This document shows, piece after piece, positions 54,310 to 63,611 of a DNA stretch of 64,000 bases. This stretch comes from Kumtagia sp964244725 (GTDB lineage Bacteria; Pseudomonadota; Alphaproteobacteria; Rhizobiales; Rhizobiaceae), in NCBI GenBank assembly GCA_964244725.1, contig CAXTJQ010000004.1, positions 62,001 through 126,000 of the forward strand, in the 5' to 3' direction. Position 1 is the first letter of the stretch; each line of letters begins with the position of its first letter. Made by a program: the position numbers and the translations under genes. Under the pieces are notes generated by a model that saw nothing but the letters and a program-made list of their open reading frames with translations, made no database searches and was not told the origin of the DNA.

Positions 54310-55512
54310 TTGACGATAAGGCAGCGCGACGCGCCGGTGCTGATCGCGGGGGCCGGCATCGCGGGTCTGAGCGCGGCCCTCGCTTTCGCGCAAAGGGATT
54401 TCACCGTCGAGGTTTTCGAGCAGGCGACGACGTTGAGCGCTATCGGCGCCGGCGTCCAACTTTCGCCGAACGCCACGTCGGTTCTCGCCAGGCTCGGCGT
54501 CCTGCCGGCGCTACGCGCGCAGGCCGTCGCGCCGCCGGCGATCGTCCTGCGGGATGCGGCCACTCTGGCCGTGATCGCCCGCGTCGCACTTCGCGATTTC
54601 GCCGAGCACCGCTGGGGGTCGCCCTATCTCGTCACGCATCGCGCCGACCTGCAAACGGCGTTGCTCGACATCGTGGCGGCATCGCCCCTGATCCGGGTCA
54701 CGTACGGCGCGCGGATCATTTCCCACGACAGCCGCGACGCGCAGGTCCGCGCCATAGTAGAAGTCGGCGAACGGAGGCTTTCGGAAGCGGGCAAGCTGCT
54801 CGTTGGCGCCGATGGCGTCTGGTCGGGCTTGCGCCAAGAGCAAAGCCTCTTCACCGGCGAAGTCGCGTGGCGGCGGACATTTCCGGCGACCGAGGACATT
54901 GCGCGGAATATCGTTCCAGAGCAGACTGTCAATGCCTTTCTCGGGCCGGGCTTTCATCTCGTCGCCTACCCGATGCGGGCTGGGCGCGAGGTCAACCTCG
55001 TGGCGTTCATCACCGGTCCCGCGTTGGCGAGACACTGGTCGGCGGCGGCCGATCCAAGTCCACTCGTCGCGCGCATCGCCAACATCGCCCCGCTGTTAAG
55101 GAACCTGATGCGATCGCCTGATGACTGGGAGGCCTATCCCGTCCATACGGTGCGCAGGACCCAGGCATGGACGACCCCCGGGCTCGCACTGATCGGCGAT
55201 GCGGCTCATGCGATGACGCCCTTCGCGGCGCAGGGCGCGGCGATGGCGATCGAGGATGGCTATACGCTGGCGGCGGCGGTCGCGGCGGCCGATGCGCACG
55301 GCGATATGAAAGCCGCCTTGTCGGGCTGGGAGGCCAGCCGGCGGGCGCGCGTCGACAGGGTGCGCAAACGAGGCGCGTTCAACAAATTCGCATGGCATGC
55401 GCGTGGCCCGGTGGCGACGGCGCGCAACGCAATCTTGAAGCTCCGATCGCCGGACAGCCTGGCGGACGACATGGACTGGCTCTACGGCTATGACGCCATC
55501 CAGCGCCGGTGA
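54310..55512 (+). CDS. FAD-dependent aromatic-ring-type monooxygenase
   Basis: A 400-residue group A flavin monooxygenase related to salicylate and 3-hydroxybenzoate hydroxylases and UbiH. The FAD-binding GxGxxG region is in PVLIAGAGIAGLSAALAFA (about residues 9-27). The DG motif is LLVGADGVWSGLR (about 162-174), and the second FAD motif is LIGDAAHAMTPFAAQGAAMA (about 294-313). The TTG at 54310 is taken as start because the next internal codons would cut into the FAD strand; the ribosome site is weak. The substrate cannot be deduced. It may form an operon with the zinc-finger gene. Confidence 0.87.
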   Translation: MTIRQRDAPVLIAGAGIAGLSAALAFAQRDFTVEVFEQATTLSAIGAGVQLSPNATSVLARLGVLPALRAQAVAPPAIVLRDAATLAVIARVALRDFAEHRWGSPYLVTHRADLQTALLDIVAASPLIRVTYGARIISHDSRDAQVRAIVEVGERRLSEAGKLLVGADGVWSGLRQEQSLFTGEVAWRRTFPATEDIARNIVPEQTVNAFLGPGFHLVAYPMRAGREVNLVAFITGPALARHWSAAADPSPLVARIANIAPLLRNLMRSPDDWEAYPVHTVRRTQAWTTPGLALIGDAAHAMTPFAAQGAAMAIEDGYTLAAAVAAADAHGDMKAALSGWEASRRARVDRVRKRGAFNKFAWHARGPVATARNAILKLRSPDSLADDMDWLYGYDAIQRR

Positions 55513-55527
55513 CCAGATGATCTTGCG

Positions 55528-56223
55528 TCAGTTGTAAAGCCTGAGCGACAGGAAAAGCAGCGGCGGCAACGGGTTCCACCAACCGGTGCGAAGTCCCGCC
55601 GCGCGCAAGGCAGCCGCCGTCCAGGTGTTGCAGCCTAAGATGGCGGTGAAGCGTCCGGCTCCTTCGAAGAAGCCGTCGGCCTCGCCATACCCCGCGCCGG
55701 GGATAGATACCGGCGCACTGTCGGTCAGCGCGAAGCTCCCCGCCACGAACGCCGTCAGAGCGTCGTAGTCGCCCTGCCCCAGATCGAAAACCGTGACGGC
55801 GGGGTCCTGCTCGTCGATCCCGCCGTAAACATCGACATGCATGACGGACCTGTCGAGGGTAAGTCCCCTCAGCAGCGGCATCGCCTCAAGCTGCGACCAT
55901 GTCGGGGTGTTGAGATAGAAATCGCGCCCGCCCCAGCCTACGATCACATAGCGCGCACCTGGCGCATCGATCGGCAGGCCAGCCCTTTGCAGGAAGCCAA
56001 ATTGGCTCAACAGCGCTGCGTCGATCGGCAGAGCGATGTCGGTGTGGATGGCATTGTTCAGGACGAGGATGCGGTGCGAAGGCTCGCCGGCAGGCTCCTC
56101 GCGCGGCCAGATAGGGCGCGGCGCAAGCGTACCTAGCGCCAGGAGAATGACGATCGCCCCAAGCGTCCACGCGGTGAAGCGGAACGCGCGCGCCATTCGA
56201 CGCATCGGGCTAGCAACGTTCAT
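55528..56223 (-). CDS. DUF2459 (TIGR02117) family protein
   Basis: A 231-residue protein of the DUF2459/TIGR02117 family, with one N-terminal hydrophobic segment (FTAWTLGAIVILLALGTLAP, about residues 16-35) that could be an anchor or signal. Conserved blocks are VLNNAIHTDIALPID (about 53-67) and VIVGWGGRDFYLNTP (about 92-106), with CNTWTAAALRAAG near the end. Function is unknown. It converges on the FAD monooxygenase gene with a 15-base gap. Confidence 0.87.
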   Translation of the reverse strand: MNVASPMRRMARAFRFTAWTLGAIVILLALGTLAPRPIWPREEPAGEPSHRILVLNNAIHTDIALPIDAALLSQFGFLQRAGLPIDAPGARYVIVGWGGRDFYLNTPTWSQLEAMPLLRGLTLDRSVMHVDVYGGIDEQDPAVTVFDLGQGDYDALTAFVAGSFALTDSAPVSIPGAGYGEADGFFEGAGRFTAILGCNTWTAAALRAAGLRTGWWNPLPPLLFLSLRLYN

Positions 56224-56266
56224 GACCAGTCGCGCACGCCGTCAGGCGTAGATGCCGAGATAAGGG

Positions 56267-57070
56267 TCAGTGCAGGATCTGCGATAGGAACAGCTTGGTA
56301 CGTTCGTGCTGTGGATGGTCGAAGAATTCGGCCGGCGTGTTCTGCTCGACGATCTGGCCTTGATCCATGAAGATCACCCGGTTGGCGACCTTGCGCGCGA
56401 AGCCCATCTCATGGGTGACGCAGAGCATGGTCATGCCTTCCTCTGCGAGGCTCACCATGGTCTCCAACACCTCCTTGATCATCTCCGGATCGAGCGCCGA
56501 TGTCGGCTCGTCGAACAGCATGATGCGCGGGTTCATGCATAGCGAGCGCGCGATTGCGACGCGTTGCTGCTGGCCGCCGGACAACTGGCCCGGATACTTG
56601 TTGGCCTGCTCGGGAATTTTGACGCGGCGCAGGAAGTGCATCGCCGCTTCGTCCGCCTGCTTCTTGGGGATCTTGCGGACCCAGATTGGCGCCAGCGTGC
56701 AATTCTCCAGGATCGTCAGGTGTGGAAACAGGTTGAAATGCTGGAACACCATGCCGACCTCGCGGCGCACCTCGTCGATCTTCTTCAAATCGTTGGTCAA
56801 TTCCTTGCCATCGACGACGATGCGCCCCTTCTGGTGCTCCTCCAGCCGGTTGATGCAGCGGATCATGGTCGACTTGCCCGAGCCGGACGGGCCGCAGACG
56901 ACGATGCGCTCGCCGCGCATCACCTTGAGGTTGATGTCCTTCAGTACATGGAAGTCGCCGTACCATTTGTGCATCGCCGCGATCTCGACGGCGACGTCGG
57001 TCGTGGAGATTTGCATCTTTTTGGCATCGACCTTGATCTCATCTGCACTGACTGCGTTTTCGATGGCCAT
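56267..57070 (-). CDS. aapP: Amino-acid ABC transporter ATP-binding protein
   Basis: The 267-residue ATPase of the general L-amino-acid transporter. The Walker A motif is GPSGSGKSTMIR (about residues 60-71), the signature is LSGGQQQRVAIARSL (about 163-177), and Walker B is IMLFDEPTSALDPEM (about 183-197), followed by the switch histidine in CVTHEMGFARKVANRV. It is the last gene of the leftward aapJQMP operon, 11 bases after aapM. An unusual basic and acidic 25-residue N-terminal extension precedes the ABC domain. Confidence 0.97.
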   Translation of the reverse strand: MAIENAVSADEIKVDAKKMQISTTDVAVEIAAMHKWYGDFHVLKDINLKVMRGERIVVCGPSGSGKSTMIRCINRLEEHQKGRIVVDGKELTNDLKKIDEVRREVGMVFQHFNLFPHLTILENCTLAPIWVRKIPKKQADEAAMHFLRRVKIPEQANKYPGQLSGGQQQRVAIARSLCMNPRIMLFDEPTSALDPEMIKEVLETMVSLAEEGMTMLCVTHEMGFARKVANRVIFMDQGQIVEQNTPAEFFDHPQHERTKLFLSQILH

Positions 57071-57081
57071 CGACGGGTCCC

Positions 57082-58242
57082 TTATTTTCGGTGTCCGGTG
57101 TCGAGCCGGCGTTCCATAAATTGCGAGTAGCGCGACATGCTGAAGCAGAACATCCAGAATACGGCCGCGGCGAAGATGTATCCGGTCCTGGCGGTCTGCG
57201 GCGTCGCCCAGGTCGGATCGCCGGAGATATTCTGCTTCACCACCCCGAGCAGGTCGAACATCGAGATAATGAGCACCAGCGTCGTGTCCTTGAACAGCCC
57301 GATGAACGAGTTAACGATGCCCGGAATGACCAGCTTCAGCGCCTGCGGCATCACGATCAGCGCCATTTTCTGCCAGTAGCCGAGCCCGAGCGAATCCGCG
57401 CCTTCGTACTGCCCTTTCGGCACGGCCTGGAGGCCGCCTCGGATCACCTCCGCCATGTAGGCCGAGGCGAACAGTGCGACGCCGATCAGCGCCCGCAGCA
57501 GCTTGTCGAAGGTCACGCCGGGCGGCACGAAGAGCGGCAGCATGAAGCTCGCCATGAACAGCACGGTCACCAGCGGGACCCCGCGGACCGCCTCGATGAA
57601 GACGATCGACAGGACCTTGACGATCGGCATCTTCGATCGCCGTCCGAGCGCCAGAACGACGCCGAGCGGCAGCGACACGACGATGCCGACATAGGAGATC
57701 ACCAGCGTCACCATCAGGCCGCCCCAGAGCGGCGTTTCCACGAAGGAAAGGCCGAACCACCCGCCGACGAGCAGGAAGAACGCGATGAAAGGAAATATGC
57801 CAAAGAACAGGATCGCGTTCAGCCCCTTGAAAGGCGCGCGCGGGATGAGCAGGGGGGCCAGCAGCGCCACGAAGATGGCGCCCGTCAGGATGACGCGCCA
57901 GCGCTCTTCCATCGGGTATCGGCCGAACATGAACTGCCCGAACCGGCCGGTGACGAACGGCCAGCACGCGCCGGACCAGCCGGCGGGCAACTGGCCGCCC
58001 TGTTCGGTCGTCAGGCACGCGGTGCGATCCGCCCCCACCCAGACGGCGTCGACGAACAGCCAGTTGAGGATATTCGGCAGCGCCCAGGCGAGCGCAAGAG
58101 CCGCAAGGACTGTCAGCGTCGCGTCGACGGGCGATGCGAAAAGGTTCTTGCGGACCCAGGCGACCGGCCCGGCCTGGAAGCGAGGGGGCGCCTCGGCCAG
58201 CACCATCTCGGTTCGCACCCAGTTCATGTCGTGCTCGTCCAT
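57082..58242 (-). CDS. aapM: Amino-acid ABC transporter permease AapM
   Basis: A 386-residue inner-membrane permease of the HAAT family. The N-terminal part (about residues 30-170) holds additional transmembrane helices typical of AapM, with a soluble loop containing CLTTEQGGQL. The conserved permease core (about 170-380) shows TLVISYVGIVVSLPLGVVLA and the EAA loop near 295 (GADSLGLGYWQKMALIVMPQ). It forms the transmembrane pore with AapQ. It lies 3 bases after aapQ, so translation is probably coupled. Confidence 0.95.
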   Translation of the reverse strand: MDEHDMNWVRTEMVLAEAPPRFQAGPVAWVRKNLFASPVDATLTVLAALALAWALPNILNWLFVDAVWVGADRTACLTTEQGGQLPAGWSGACWPFVTGRFGQFMFGRYPMEERWRVILTGAIFVALLAPLLIPRAPFKGLNAILFFGIFPFIAFFLLVGGWFGLSFVETPLWGGLMVTLVISYVGIVVSLPLGVVLALGRRSKMPIVKVLSIVFIEAVRGVPLVTVLFMASFMLPLFVPPGVTFDKLLRALIGVALFASAYMAEVIRGGLQAVPKGQYEGADSLGLGYWQKMALIVMPQALKLVIPGIVNSFIGLFKDTTLVLIISMFDLLGVVKQNISGDPTWATPQTARTGYIFAAAVFWMFCFSMSRYSQFMERRLDTGHRK

Positions 58243-58245
58243 GAG

Positions 58246-59436
58246 CTATCTCTCTCGCAACGCCATTTTTGCGTTGAACCAGTTCATGAACAGCGATGTG
58301 ACGAGGCTGAGGCTGAGATAAACCACCATGAAAATGACGACGACCTCGATCGCGTGGCCGGTCTGGTTGAGGATCGTGCCGCCAATGGCGTAGAGGTCGG
58401 GGTAGCCGATCGCCACGGCCAGCGACGAGTTCTTGGTCAGGTTAAGATATTGGCTGGTCAAAGGCGGAATGACGATGCGCATCGCCTGCGGTATGACCAC
58501 CAGCCTCAGTCCCTGGCCGGAGCTCAAACCCAGGGCGGAATACGCCTCCGTCTGGCCCCTTGGCACGCCGACGATCCCGGCGCGCACAATCTCGGCGATG
58601 AAGGCCGCCGTGTAGAATGAAAGCGCGATGATGAGCGAAAGGAACTCAGGCTTGATGTTCGTCCCGCCGGTCAGATTGAAGCCGCCTTTCTTGGGAAAAT
58701 CCAGCCCGACAGGCATGCCGGCCAGCAGCATGCCGAGCAGCGGCATGCCGACGATCAAGGCGAGACTGGTCAGCACGACCGGAAACTGCTGGCCCGTCGC
58801 CATCTGCCGAATATTTGCCCGATAGGCGACGTAGATGCTGAGAGCGATGCCGACCACGAGGCCGGCCAGGATGAGCCAGGACCCTTCGCCCCACACGAAA
58901 GCCGGAAAATAGAAGCCGCGATTGTTGAGGAACGATCCGAACGGCAGCGGCAGGCTGTTGCGCACATTGGGCAACAGCGCCAGTACGCCCTGATACCAGA
59001 ACAGGATGACCAGCAGGGGCGGGATGTTGCGGAATACCTCGACGTAGACGGTCGCGACTTTCCGGATGAGCCAATTCTTGGAGAGTCGTCCGATGCCGAC
59101 CAGAAAGCCCACGACTGTGGCGACGACAATGCCGACGGCCGCGACCATGGCGGTGTTGAGGATGCCGACGATCAGTGCGTCACCATACGACGAGTCCGAA
59201 TTGTATCGGATCAGCTTGTCGGAAATATCAAACCCCGCGCGTCCGTTCAGGAAGGCGAACCCGGTGGTGATGTTGGACCGATGCAGATTCTCGATGGTGT
59301 TGTCGACGATCCACCAGACGCCCGCGACGAGCAACAGCACCAGCACGATTTGGAATACGATGCCGCGCAACTTCGGATCGTAGAGCATGGACGCCCTGGC
59401 GACCGGCTCTCTGGTCAACGCATCCTGTGATGCCAC
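58246..59436 (-). CDS. aapQ: Amino-acid ABC transporter permease AapQ
   Basis: A 396-residue permease paired with AapM. The transmembrane N-terminus is followed by a periplasmic segment (about residues 55-90), and the EAA loop is EAYSALGLSSGQGLRLVVIP (about 310-329). I use the GTG at 59436 with an AAGGGGAA ribosome site; the open frame extends to 59511 without homology. It lies 97 bases after aapJ across a stem-loop at 59497-59522, which may attenuate permease expression relative to the binding protein. Confidence 0.94.
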   Translation of the reverse strand: MASQDALTREPVARASMLYDPKLRGIVFQIVLVLLLVAGVWWIVDNTIENLHRSNITTGFAFLNGRAGFDISDKLIRYNSDSSYGDALIVGILNTAMVAAVGIVVATVVGFLVGIGRLSKNWLIRKVATVYVEVFRNIPPLLVILFWYQGVLALLPNVRNSLPLPFGSFLNNRGFYFPAFVWGEGSWLILAGLVVGIALSIYVAYRANIRQMATGQQFPVVLTSLALIVGMPLLGMLLAGMPVGLDFPKKGGFNLTGGTNIKPEFLSLIIALSFYTAAFIAEIVRAGIVGVPRGQTEAYSALGLSSGQGLRLVVIPQAMRIVIPPLTSQYLNLTKNSSLAVAIGYPDLYAIGGTILNQTGHAIEVVVIFMVVYLSLSLVTSLFMNWFNAKMALRER

Positions 59437-59496
59437 AGAGTTCCCCTTGCTGTGACGAGACTCCTCCCGGCGCTTTTCGGCCGGTGGAAGCCGTGA

Positions 59497-59522
59497 GGCC
59501 GGAAAGATCAAACCCTCCGGCC
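59497..59522 (-). promoter_or_regulatory. Stem-loop between aapJ and aapQ
   Basis: The 7-bp inverted repeat GGCCGGA/TCCGGCC with a 12-base loop lies in the 97-base gap between the binding-protein and permease genes. Such hairpins between ABC transporter genes often protect the upstream mRNA segment or partially terminate transcription, so that more binding protein than permease is made. No long T run follows, so I do not call it a full terminator. Confidence 0.45.
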
Positions 59523-59533
59523 GTGGTCTCTCG

Positions 59534-60562
59534 TCAGCGGATCGGCATGCCGTATTGCAGGCCGCCCTTGGTCCACAGCGCGTTCACGCCGCGGGCTATC
59601 TTGAGCGGACTGCCGGTGCCGACGTTGCGCTCGAAGATTTCACCGTAATTTCCCGTCGCCTTGACGATATTGGCGACCCAGCCATTATCGAGACCCAGGT
59701 CCGTGCCGATCTTGGTCTCGGCCTCGACGCCGAGCATGCGCCGTATGTCCGGATTCTCGGACTTCATCATCTCGTCGACATTGGCTTGCGTGATGCCTGC
59801 TTCCTCGGCATTCAGCAGCGCGTAATAGGTCCATTTGACGATATCGAACCATTTGTCGTCGCCTTGGCGAACGGCGGGGCCGAGGGGCTCCTTCGAGATG
59901 ATCTCGGGCAAGACGACATGATCGTCGGGCGCCGCCATCTGCAGGCGCACGGCGTAGAGGCCGGACTGGTCGGTCGTGTAGGCATCGCAGCGACCGGCGT
60001 CGTAAGCTGCGTTCGCCTCCTCGAATTTCTCGAAGACAACCGGATTGTATTCCATGTTGTTGGCCTTGAAGTAGTCGGCCAGATTCAGTTCCGTGGTCGT
60101 GCCGGATTGGACGCAGACCGCCGCGCCCGAAAGCTGCAGCGCCGAATTCACATCCGGCAGCTTCTTGGAGTTGATCATGAAGCCCTGGCCGTCGTAGTAG
60201 GTGACCCCGCCGAAGTTGAGGCCGAGCGCCGTGTCGCGGTTGACGGTCCAGGTCGTGTTGCGCGACAGGACGTCGACCTCGCCGGATTGCAGCGCGGTGA
60301 AGCGGTCCTTGGCGCTGAGGCCGGTGAACTTCACCTTGGTCCCGTCACCGAAGACGGCCGCCGCGACGGCGCGGCAGAAGTCGACGTCGAGGCCAGTCCA
60401 TTCGCCCTTGTCATTCGGCGCGGAGAAGCCCGCCAAGCCGGTATTGACGCCGCATTGGACGAAACCCTTGGCCTTCACGTCTTCCAGCGTCCCGGCGTTC
60501 GCCGCCGCGGCGCCGACCGTAAGCGCGGCTACGCCCAAGACGGCCACAGTGATCTTCTTCAT
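59534..60562 (-). CDS. aapJ: Amino-acid ABC transporter substrate-binding protein
   Basis: A 342-residue periplasmic binding protein. The signal peptide is MKKITVAVLGVAALTVGAAA with cleavage after ANA (about residue 23). The family pattern begins VKAKGFVQCGVNTGLAGFSA (about 29-48), then GEWTGLDVDFCRAVAAAVFG (about 53-72), which contains the conserved ligand-binding aspartate region. It captures a broad range of L-amino acids for AapQMP. It is the first and probably most strongly expressed gene of the operon. The upstream 344-base gap holds its promoter. Confidence 0.97.
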   Translation of the reverse strand: MKKITVAVLGVAALTVGAAAANAGTLEDVKAKGFVQCGVNTGLAGFSAPNDKGEWTGLDVDFCRAVAAAVFGDGTKVKFTGLSAKDRFTALQSGEVDVLSRNTTWTVNRDTALGLNFGGVTYYDGQGFMINSKKLPDVNSALQLSGAAVCVQSGTTTELNLADYFKANNMEYNPVVFEKFEEANAAYDAGRCDAYTTDQSGLYAVRLQMAAPDDHVVLPEIISKEPLGPAVRQGDDKWFDIVKWTYYALLNAEEAGITQANVDEMMKSENPDIRRMLGVEAETKIGTDLGLDNGWVANIVKATGNYGEIFERNVGTGSPLKIARGVNALWTKGGLQYGMPIR

Positions 60563-60906
60563 TTCGAGAACCCTTCTTCGTTTTTAGGATATCCGTTTTG
60601 CGGCTATCACCCCATTCGCCTCTTTACGCGGTTGAGGTCATCGCCCGCCCGTTGAAACAGCCGGAGCACTGGTGGCGTTCGACCTTGTCTGTTTTATCCA
60701 TCGAAGGCGATAATGCCGTTGAGGTCAAGGGCAATGACCGACCTGTGGGCAGTTATCATTGCTGCCCGCCGACTACGCACTCGGCATTGCGACGACCCTC
60801 GGGCGAACCGTGGTGGACCAACGGTTTCTGCTCGCAAGCCTCCGCCAGCGGTTGTCGGAGGATTTGCGTCGGCTTAAGGCAGAGAGATCCTTGGATTGAA
60901 GAAATC
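60563..60906. other. Gene-free divergent interval between aapJ and metC
   Basis: This 344-base region separates the leftward aap operon from rightward metC and must hold both promoters. The strand of metC stays open back to 60598 but shows no protein-like features there (Cys/Pro/His-rich, no homology). I see no clear riboswitch or named regulator site; a SAM-II signature is not visible. Confidence 0.6.
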
Positions 60907-62073
60907 ATGACGGCACGCAATTTTACCGGGATGGGCTCCAATACCCGCCTGGCCCATGTCGGACACGAACCGCGCGACTATCACGGGTTCGTCAATCCGC
61001 CCGTCGTGCATGCCTCCACCGTGCTCTTTCCGGACGCGGCGACGATGGACACGCGCAATCAGAAATATACGTATGGCACGCGCGGCACGCCGACTTCCGA
61101 TGCACTGGCCCACGCCATCAATGCGCTGGAAGGTTCGGTCGGAACGATCGTCGTGCCTTCGGGGCTTGCGGCAGTCACCACGCCTCTGCTCGCCTTCCTG
61201 TCGAGCGGCGACCATATCCTGATCACCGATTCGGTCTACCATCCGACCCGCCATTTCGCCGAGACTGTCCTGAAACGCATGGGGATCGGCATCGAATACT
61301 ACGATCCTCTGATCGGCGCAGGGATCGATGCGCTGATCAAGCCGAATACCAAGGTGGTTTTCACCGAATCCCCAGGTTCGCATACGTTCGAGATTCAGGA
61401 TATTCCCGCGATCGCGGCCGTCGCAAAGGCGCGTAGCGCTGTCGTGATGACGGATAATACGTGGGCGACCCCGCTGTTCTTCAGACCACTGGACTTCGGC
61501 GTCGACATCTCGATCCACGCGGCGACGAAATATCCCGGCGGCCATTCCGATATTCTTCTCGGCACCGTTTCGGCCAATGCGGTATGCTGGCCGCGGCTTG
61601 AGGAAATGTATCATGCGCTCGGCTGCTGCGCGGGACCCGACGACGCCTATCAGGTGCTGCGCGGCCTGCGCACCATGGGCGTGAGGCTGGCTCACCACCA
61701 GGCAAGCGCGCTCGCCATTGCCCGCTGGCTGGAGGATCAGCCGGGGATCGCGCGCGTCCTCCATCCCGCGCTCGAAAGCTTTCCCGGCCATGCGCTTTGG
61801 AAACGCGATTTTAAGGGATCGACCGGGCTGTTCTCGATCGTTCTCGCGGGCGGCGGCAAGAATGAGGCGCACGCCTTCCTCGACGCCTTGAAGGTGTTCG
61901 GGCTGGGGTATTCCTGGGGCGGCTACGAAAGCCTGGCGGTGCCGTTCAAGCCGCTCGGCCGGCTGTTCCTGCCGCCGGCCGAGGGTCCGGTCATCAGACT
62001 GCAGATCGGGCTTGAGGACGTCGACGATCTCAAGGCCGATCTGGCCGCCGCGCTGGCCGCCGCGGAAGTTTGA
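60907..62073 (+). CDS. metC: Cystathionine beta-lyase
   Basis: A 388-residue PLP enzyme of the Cys/Met metabolism family, converting cystathionine to homocysteine, pyruvate and ammonia. The PLP lysine lies in SIHAATKYPGGHSD (about residue 204), with DNTWATPLFFRPLDFGVD (about 179-196) just before it. The pattern YSWGGYESL near 338 distinguishes the beta-lyase type from gamma-synthases, as far as I recall. The ATG at 60907 gives the family N-terminus; the longer open frame has none. It is followed by tRNA-Pro after about 120 bases. Confidence 0.92.
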   Translation: MTARNFTGMGSNTRLAHVGHEPRDYHGFVNPPVVHASTVLFPDAATMDTRNQKYTYGTRGTPTSDALAHAINALEGSVGTIVVPSGLAAVTTPLLAFLSSGDHILITDSVYHPTRHFAETVLKRMGIGIEYYDPLIGAGIDALIKPNTKVVFTESPGSHTFEIQDIPAIAAVAKARSAVVMTDNTWATPLFFRPLDFGVDISIHAATKYPGGHSDILLGTVSANAVCWPRLEEMYHALGCCAGPDDAYQVLRGLRTMGVRLAHHQASALAIARWLEDQPGIARVLHPALESFPGHALWKRDFKGSTGLFSIVLAGGGKNEAHAFLDALKVFGLGYSWGGYESLAVPFKPLGRLFLPPAEGPVIRLQIGLEDVDDLKADLAAALAAAEV

Positions 62074-62192
62074 AGTCATTCCGGCCGCGGCTTCTTTGGA
62101 GATCTGGATCGACAAGGGAACGCCCAGCACTGGCGCCGGAGGCGGATTCCGCCTTGCCATCGCGGGCGGCGGACCCTATGGAGCGGAGGCTT

Positions 62193-62269
<77 letters not shown>

Positions 62270-62287
62270 ACGAACTATGAGGGACAG

Positions 62288-62593
62288 ATGTCCGCGCGCA
62301 TTTTCAGCCCATCCAGGACCGCCATGCAATCCGGCAAGGCCAAAACCGGCTACTGGGCTCTGGAATTCGACGCCGAAACTCCGCGCAGGATCGATCCCCT
62401 GATGGGCTATACGACCTCATCGGACATGAAAAGCCAGATCAGATTGACTTTCTCTACCCAGGAAGAAGCCGTAGCTTATGCCGAGAGAAATGGCATCGGC
62501 TATCGCATCGAGGCGCCGAAGGAAGCCAACCGCCGACAGATTTCCTATTCGGAGAATTTCCGATATGACCGCAAGACGCCATGGACACACTGA
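62288..62593 (+). CDS. NDUFS4-like electron transport complex I subunit
   Basis: A 101-residue protein of the ETC complex I conserved-region family, alphaproteobacterial counterparts of the mitochondrial accessory Complex I subunit NDUFS4. The family core TGYWALEFDAETPRRIDPLM (about residues 20-39) and GYTTSSDMKSQIRLTFSTQE (about 40-59) is intact, and the C-terminus has FRYDRKTPWTH. It probably associates with NADH dehydrogenase at the inner membrane. It stands alone between two tRNA genes; no nuo genes are in this window. Confidence 0.92.
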   Translation: MSARIFSPSRTAMQSGKAKTGYWALEFDAETPRRIDPLMGYTTSSDMKSQIRLTFSTQEEAVAYAERNGIGYRIEAPKEANRRQISYSENFRYDRKTPWTH

Positions 62594-62643
62594 TCCGGTG
62601 TCGCCCGCGGCAATTTTGCACGGCATCCTCGCCGGGCGCCTAC

Positions 62644-62720
62644 GGTCCCGTAGCTCAGATGGATAGAGCATCGGCCTTCTAAGCCGATGGTCACAGGTTC
62701 GAATCCTGTCGGGATCGCCA
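62644..62720 (+). tRNA. tRNA-Arg (anticodon TCT)
   Basis: A 77-base cloverleaf with acceptor GGTCCCG paired with CGGGATC (one G-T pair), D arm TAGCTCAGATGGATAGAGCA, anticodon stem-loop CGGCCTTCTAAGCCG with TCT as anticodon, and T arm with GGTTCGAATCC. CCA is encoded. The 3' half of tRNA-Arg genes is a frequent integration site; the next gene downstream has lower GC than the core. Confidence 0.95.
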
Positions 62721-62807
62721 TTTATCGCATCGAAAGCCAGTCGCGGGATGAAGCAGCGACCGCCAGACGGGCGATGCCGTACGAGACGGCGTTTGGCAGC
62801 GACCCAT

Positions 62808-63611
62808 TCAGGCGTCCTTCTGGGCGACGAAGTAAAAATGGCCGCAGAATTGCGCCATGCCCTCGGCAAGATCCTTTTCCATACCGTGCGCTTGCGCATG
62901 GCGCTTCAAGACACGATTGAATGCCCCGCCATCCTTCATCATCTTGTTCCAGTTGTCGCCTTCCGTCACGTCGATACCCAGAATCATAAAGAAACCGCGC
63001 AATACGAGCGATGCGCCATCGATTGTCGGAAATATCTTGCGCAGCTTCAGCCCCGAGCGCTCGCAGAGAAACTTGAAGCCATATGGCGTATAGCTGAACG
63101 TGCTTCTGGCGTGATAGGGTTCGAGAAACGACACGCTCCCCGCCAAGACTCCCTTGGGCGCCAAGACACGAGATATTTCAGAGATCGCCTGCTCCGCAGA
63201 ATGCACATGCTCCAAGGACTGATATGACCAAACCGCGTCGAATTCTCCGTCGTTGAACGGGAACACAGTGCCATCGTAAAGGACGACCTTGCCGCTGAAC
63301 CCCGATTCTATACGTTTCCGCGCGGTCGGATCGATGGAATCGCCATAGTCGAGGCCGGTCCATTCAATCGCTTTTCTCTCGAAAAACTGCCTGTGGCCGC
63401 CATCGCCACAACCGAAATCCAAAACTTTCGGTGACGCGGCCAGGAACCCGGCTGCTATGTCTACGAGCTTTTCAATGCTTGGCTTGTCCATATATTCTAT
63501 GACACCGCCAAGGTCGCTGGCGATCCAGTTGCTCAACCTCGGCTTGTTGGAGCCGACCGCTTTCAGCATCGATTCCGCGAAAACGTCCAACAAGTCCGAC
63601 GCATCGATCAT
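62808..63611 (-). CDS. SAM-dependent methyltransferase
   Basis: A 267-residue class I methyltransferase. SAM-binding motif I is VLDFGCGDGGHRQFF (about residues 63-77), followed by GLDYGD (about 85-90, the adenosine-ribose site) and the post-motif FDAVWSYQSLEHVHSAEQAI (near 123-142), as in methyltransferase domain 11 proteins. The C-terminal third has no named domain that I recognise. The target is unknown. The base composition is clearly less GC-rich than neighbouring genes, suggesting acquisition; it sits just beyond tRNA-Arg on the opposite strand. Confidence 0.87.
   Translation of the reverse strand: MIDASDLLDVFAESMLKAVGSNKPRLSNWIASDLGGVIEYMDKPSIEKLVDIAAGFLAASPKVLDFGCGDGGHRQFFERKAIEWTGLDYGDSIDPTARKRIESGFSGKVVLYDGTVFPFNDGEFDAVWSYQSLEHVHSAEQAISEISRVLAPKGVLAGSVSFLEPYHARSTFSYTPYGFKFLCERSGLKLRKIFPTIDGASLVLRGFFMILGIDVTEGDNWNKMMKDGGAFNRVLKRHAQAHGMEKDLAEGMAQFCGHFYFVAQKDA

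Noticed and set aside
60598..60906. 103-codon N-terminal extension of metC
   Set aside because: No family member that I recall has it; the sequence is Cys/Pro/His-rich, and the ATG at 60907 gives the standard N-terminus.
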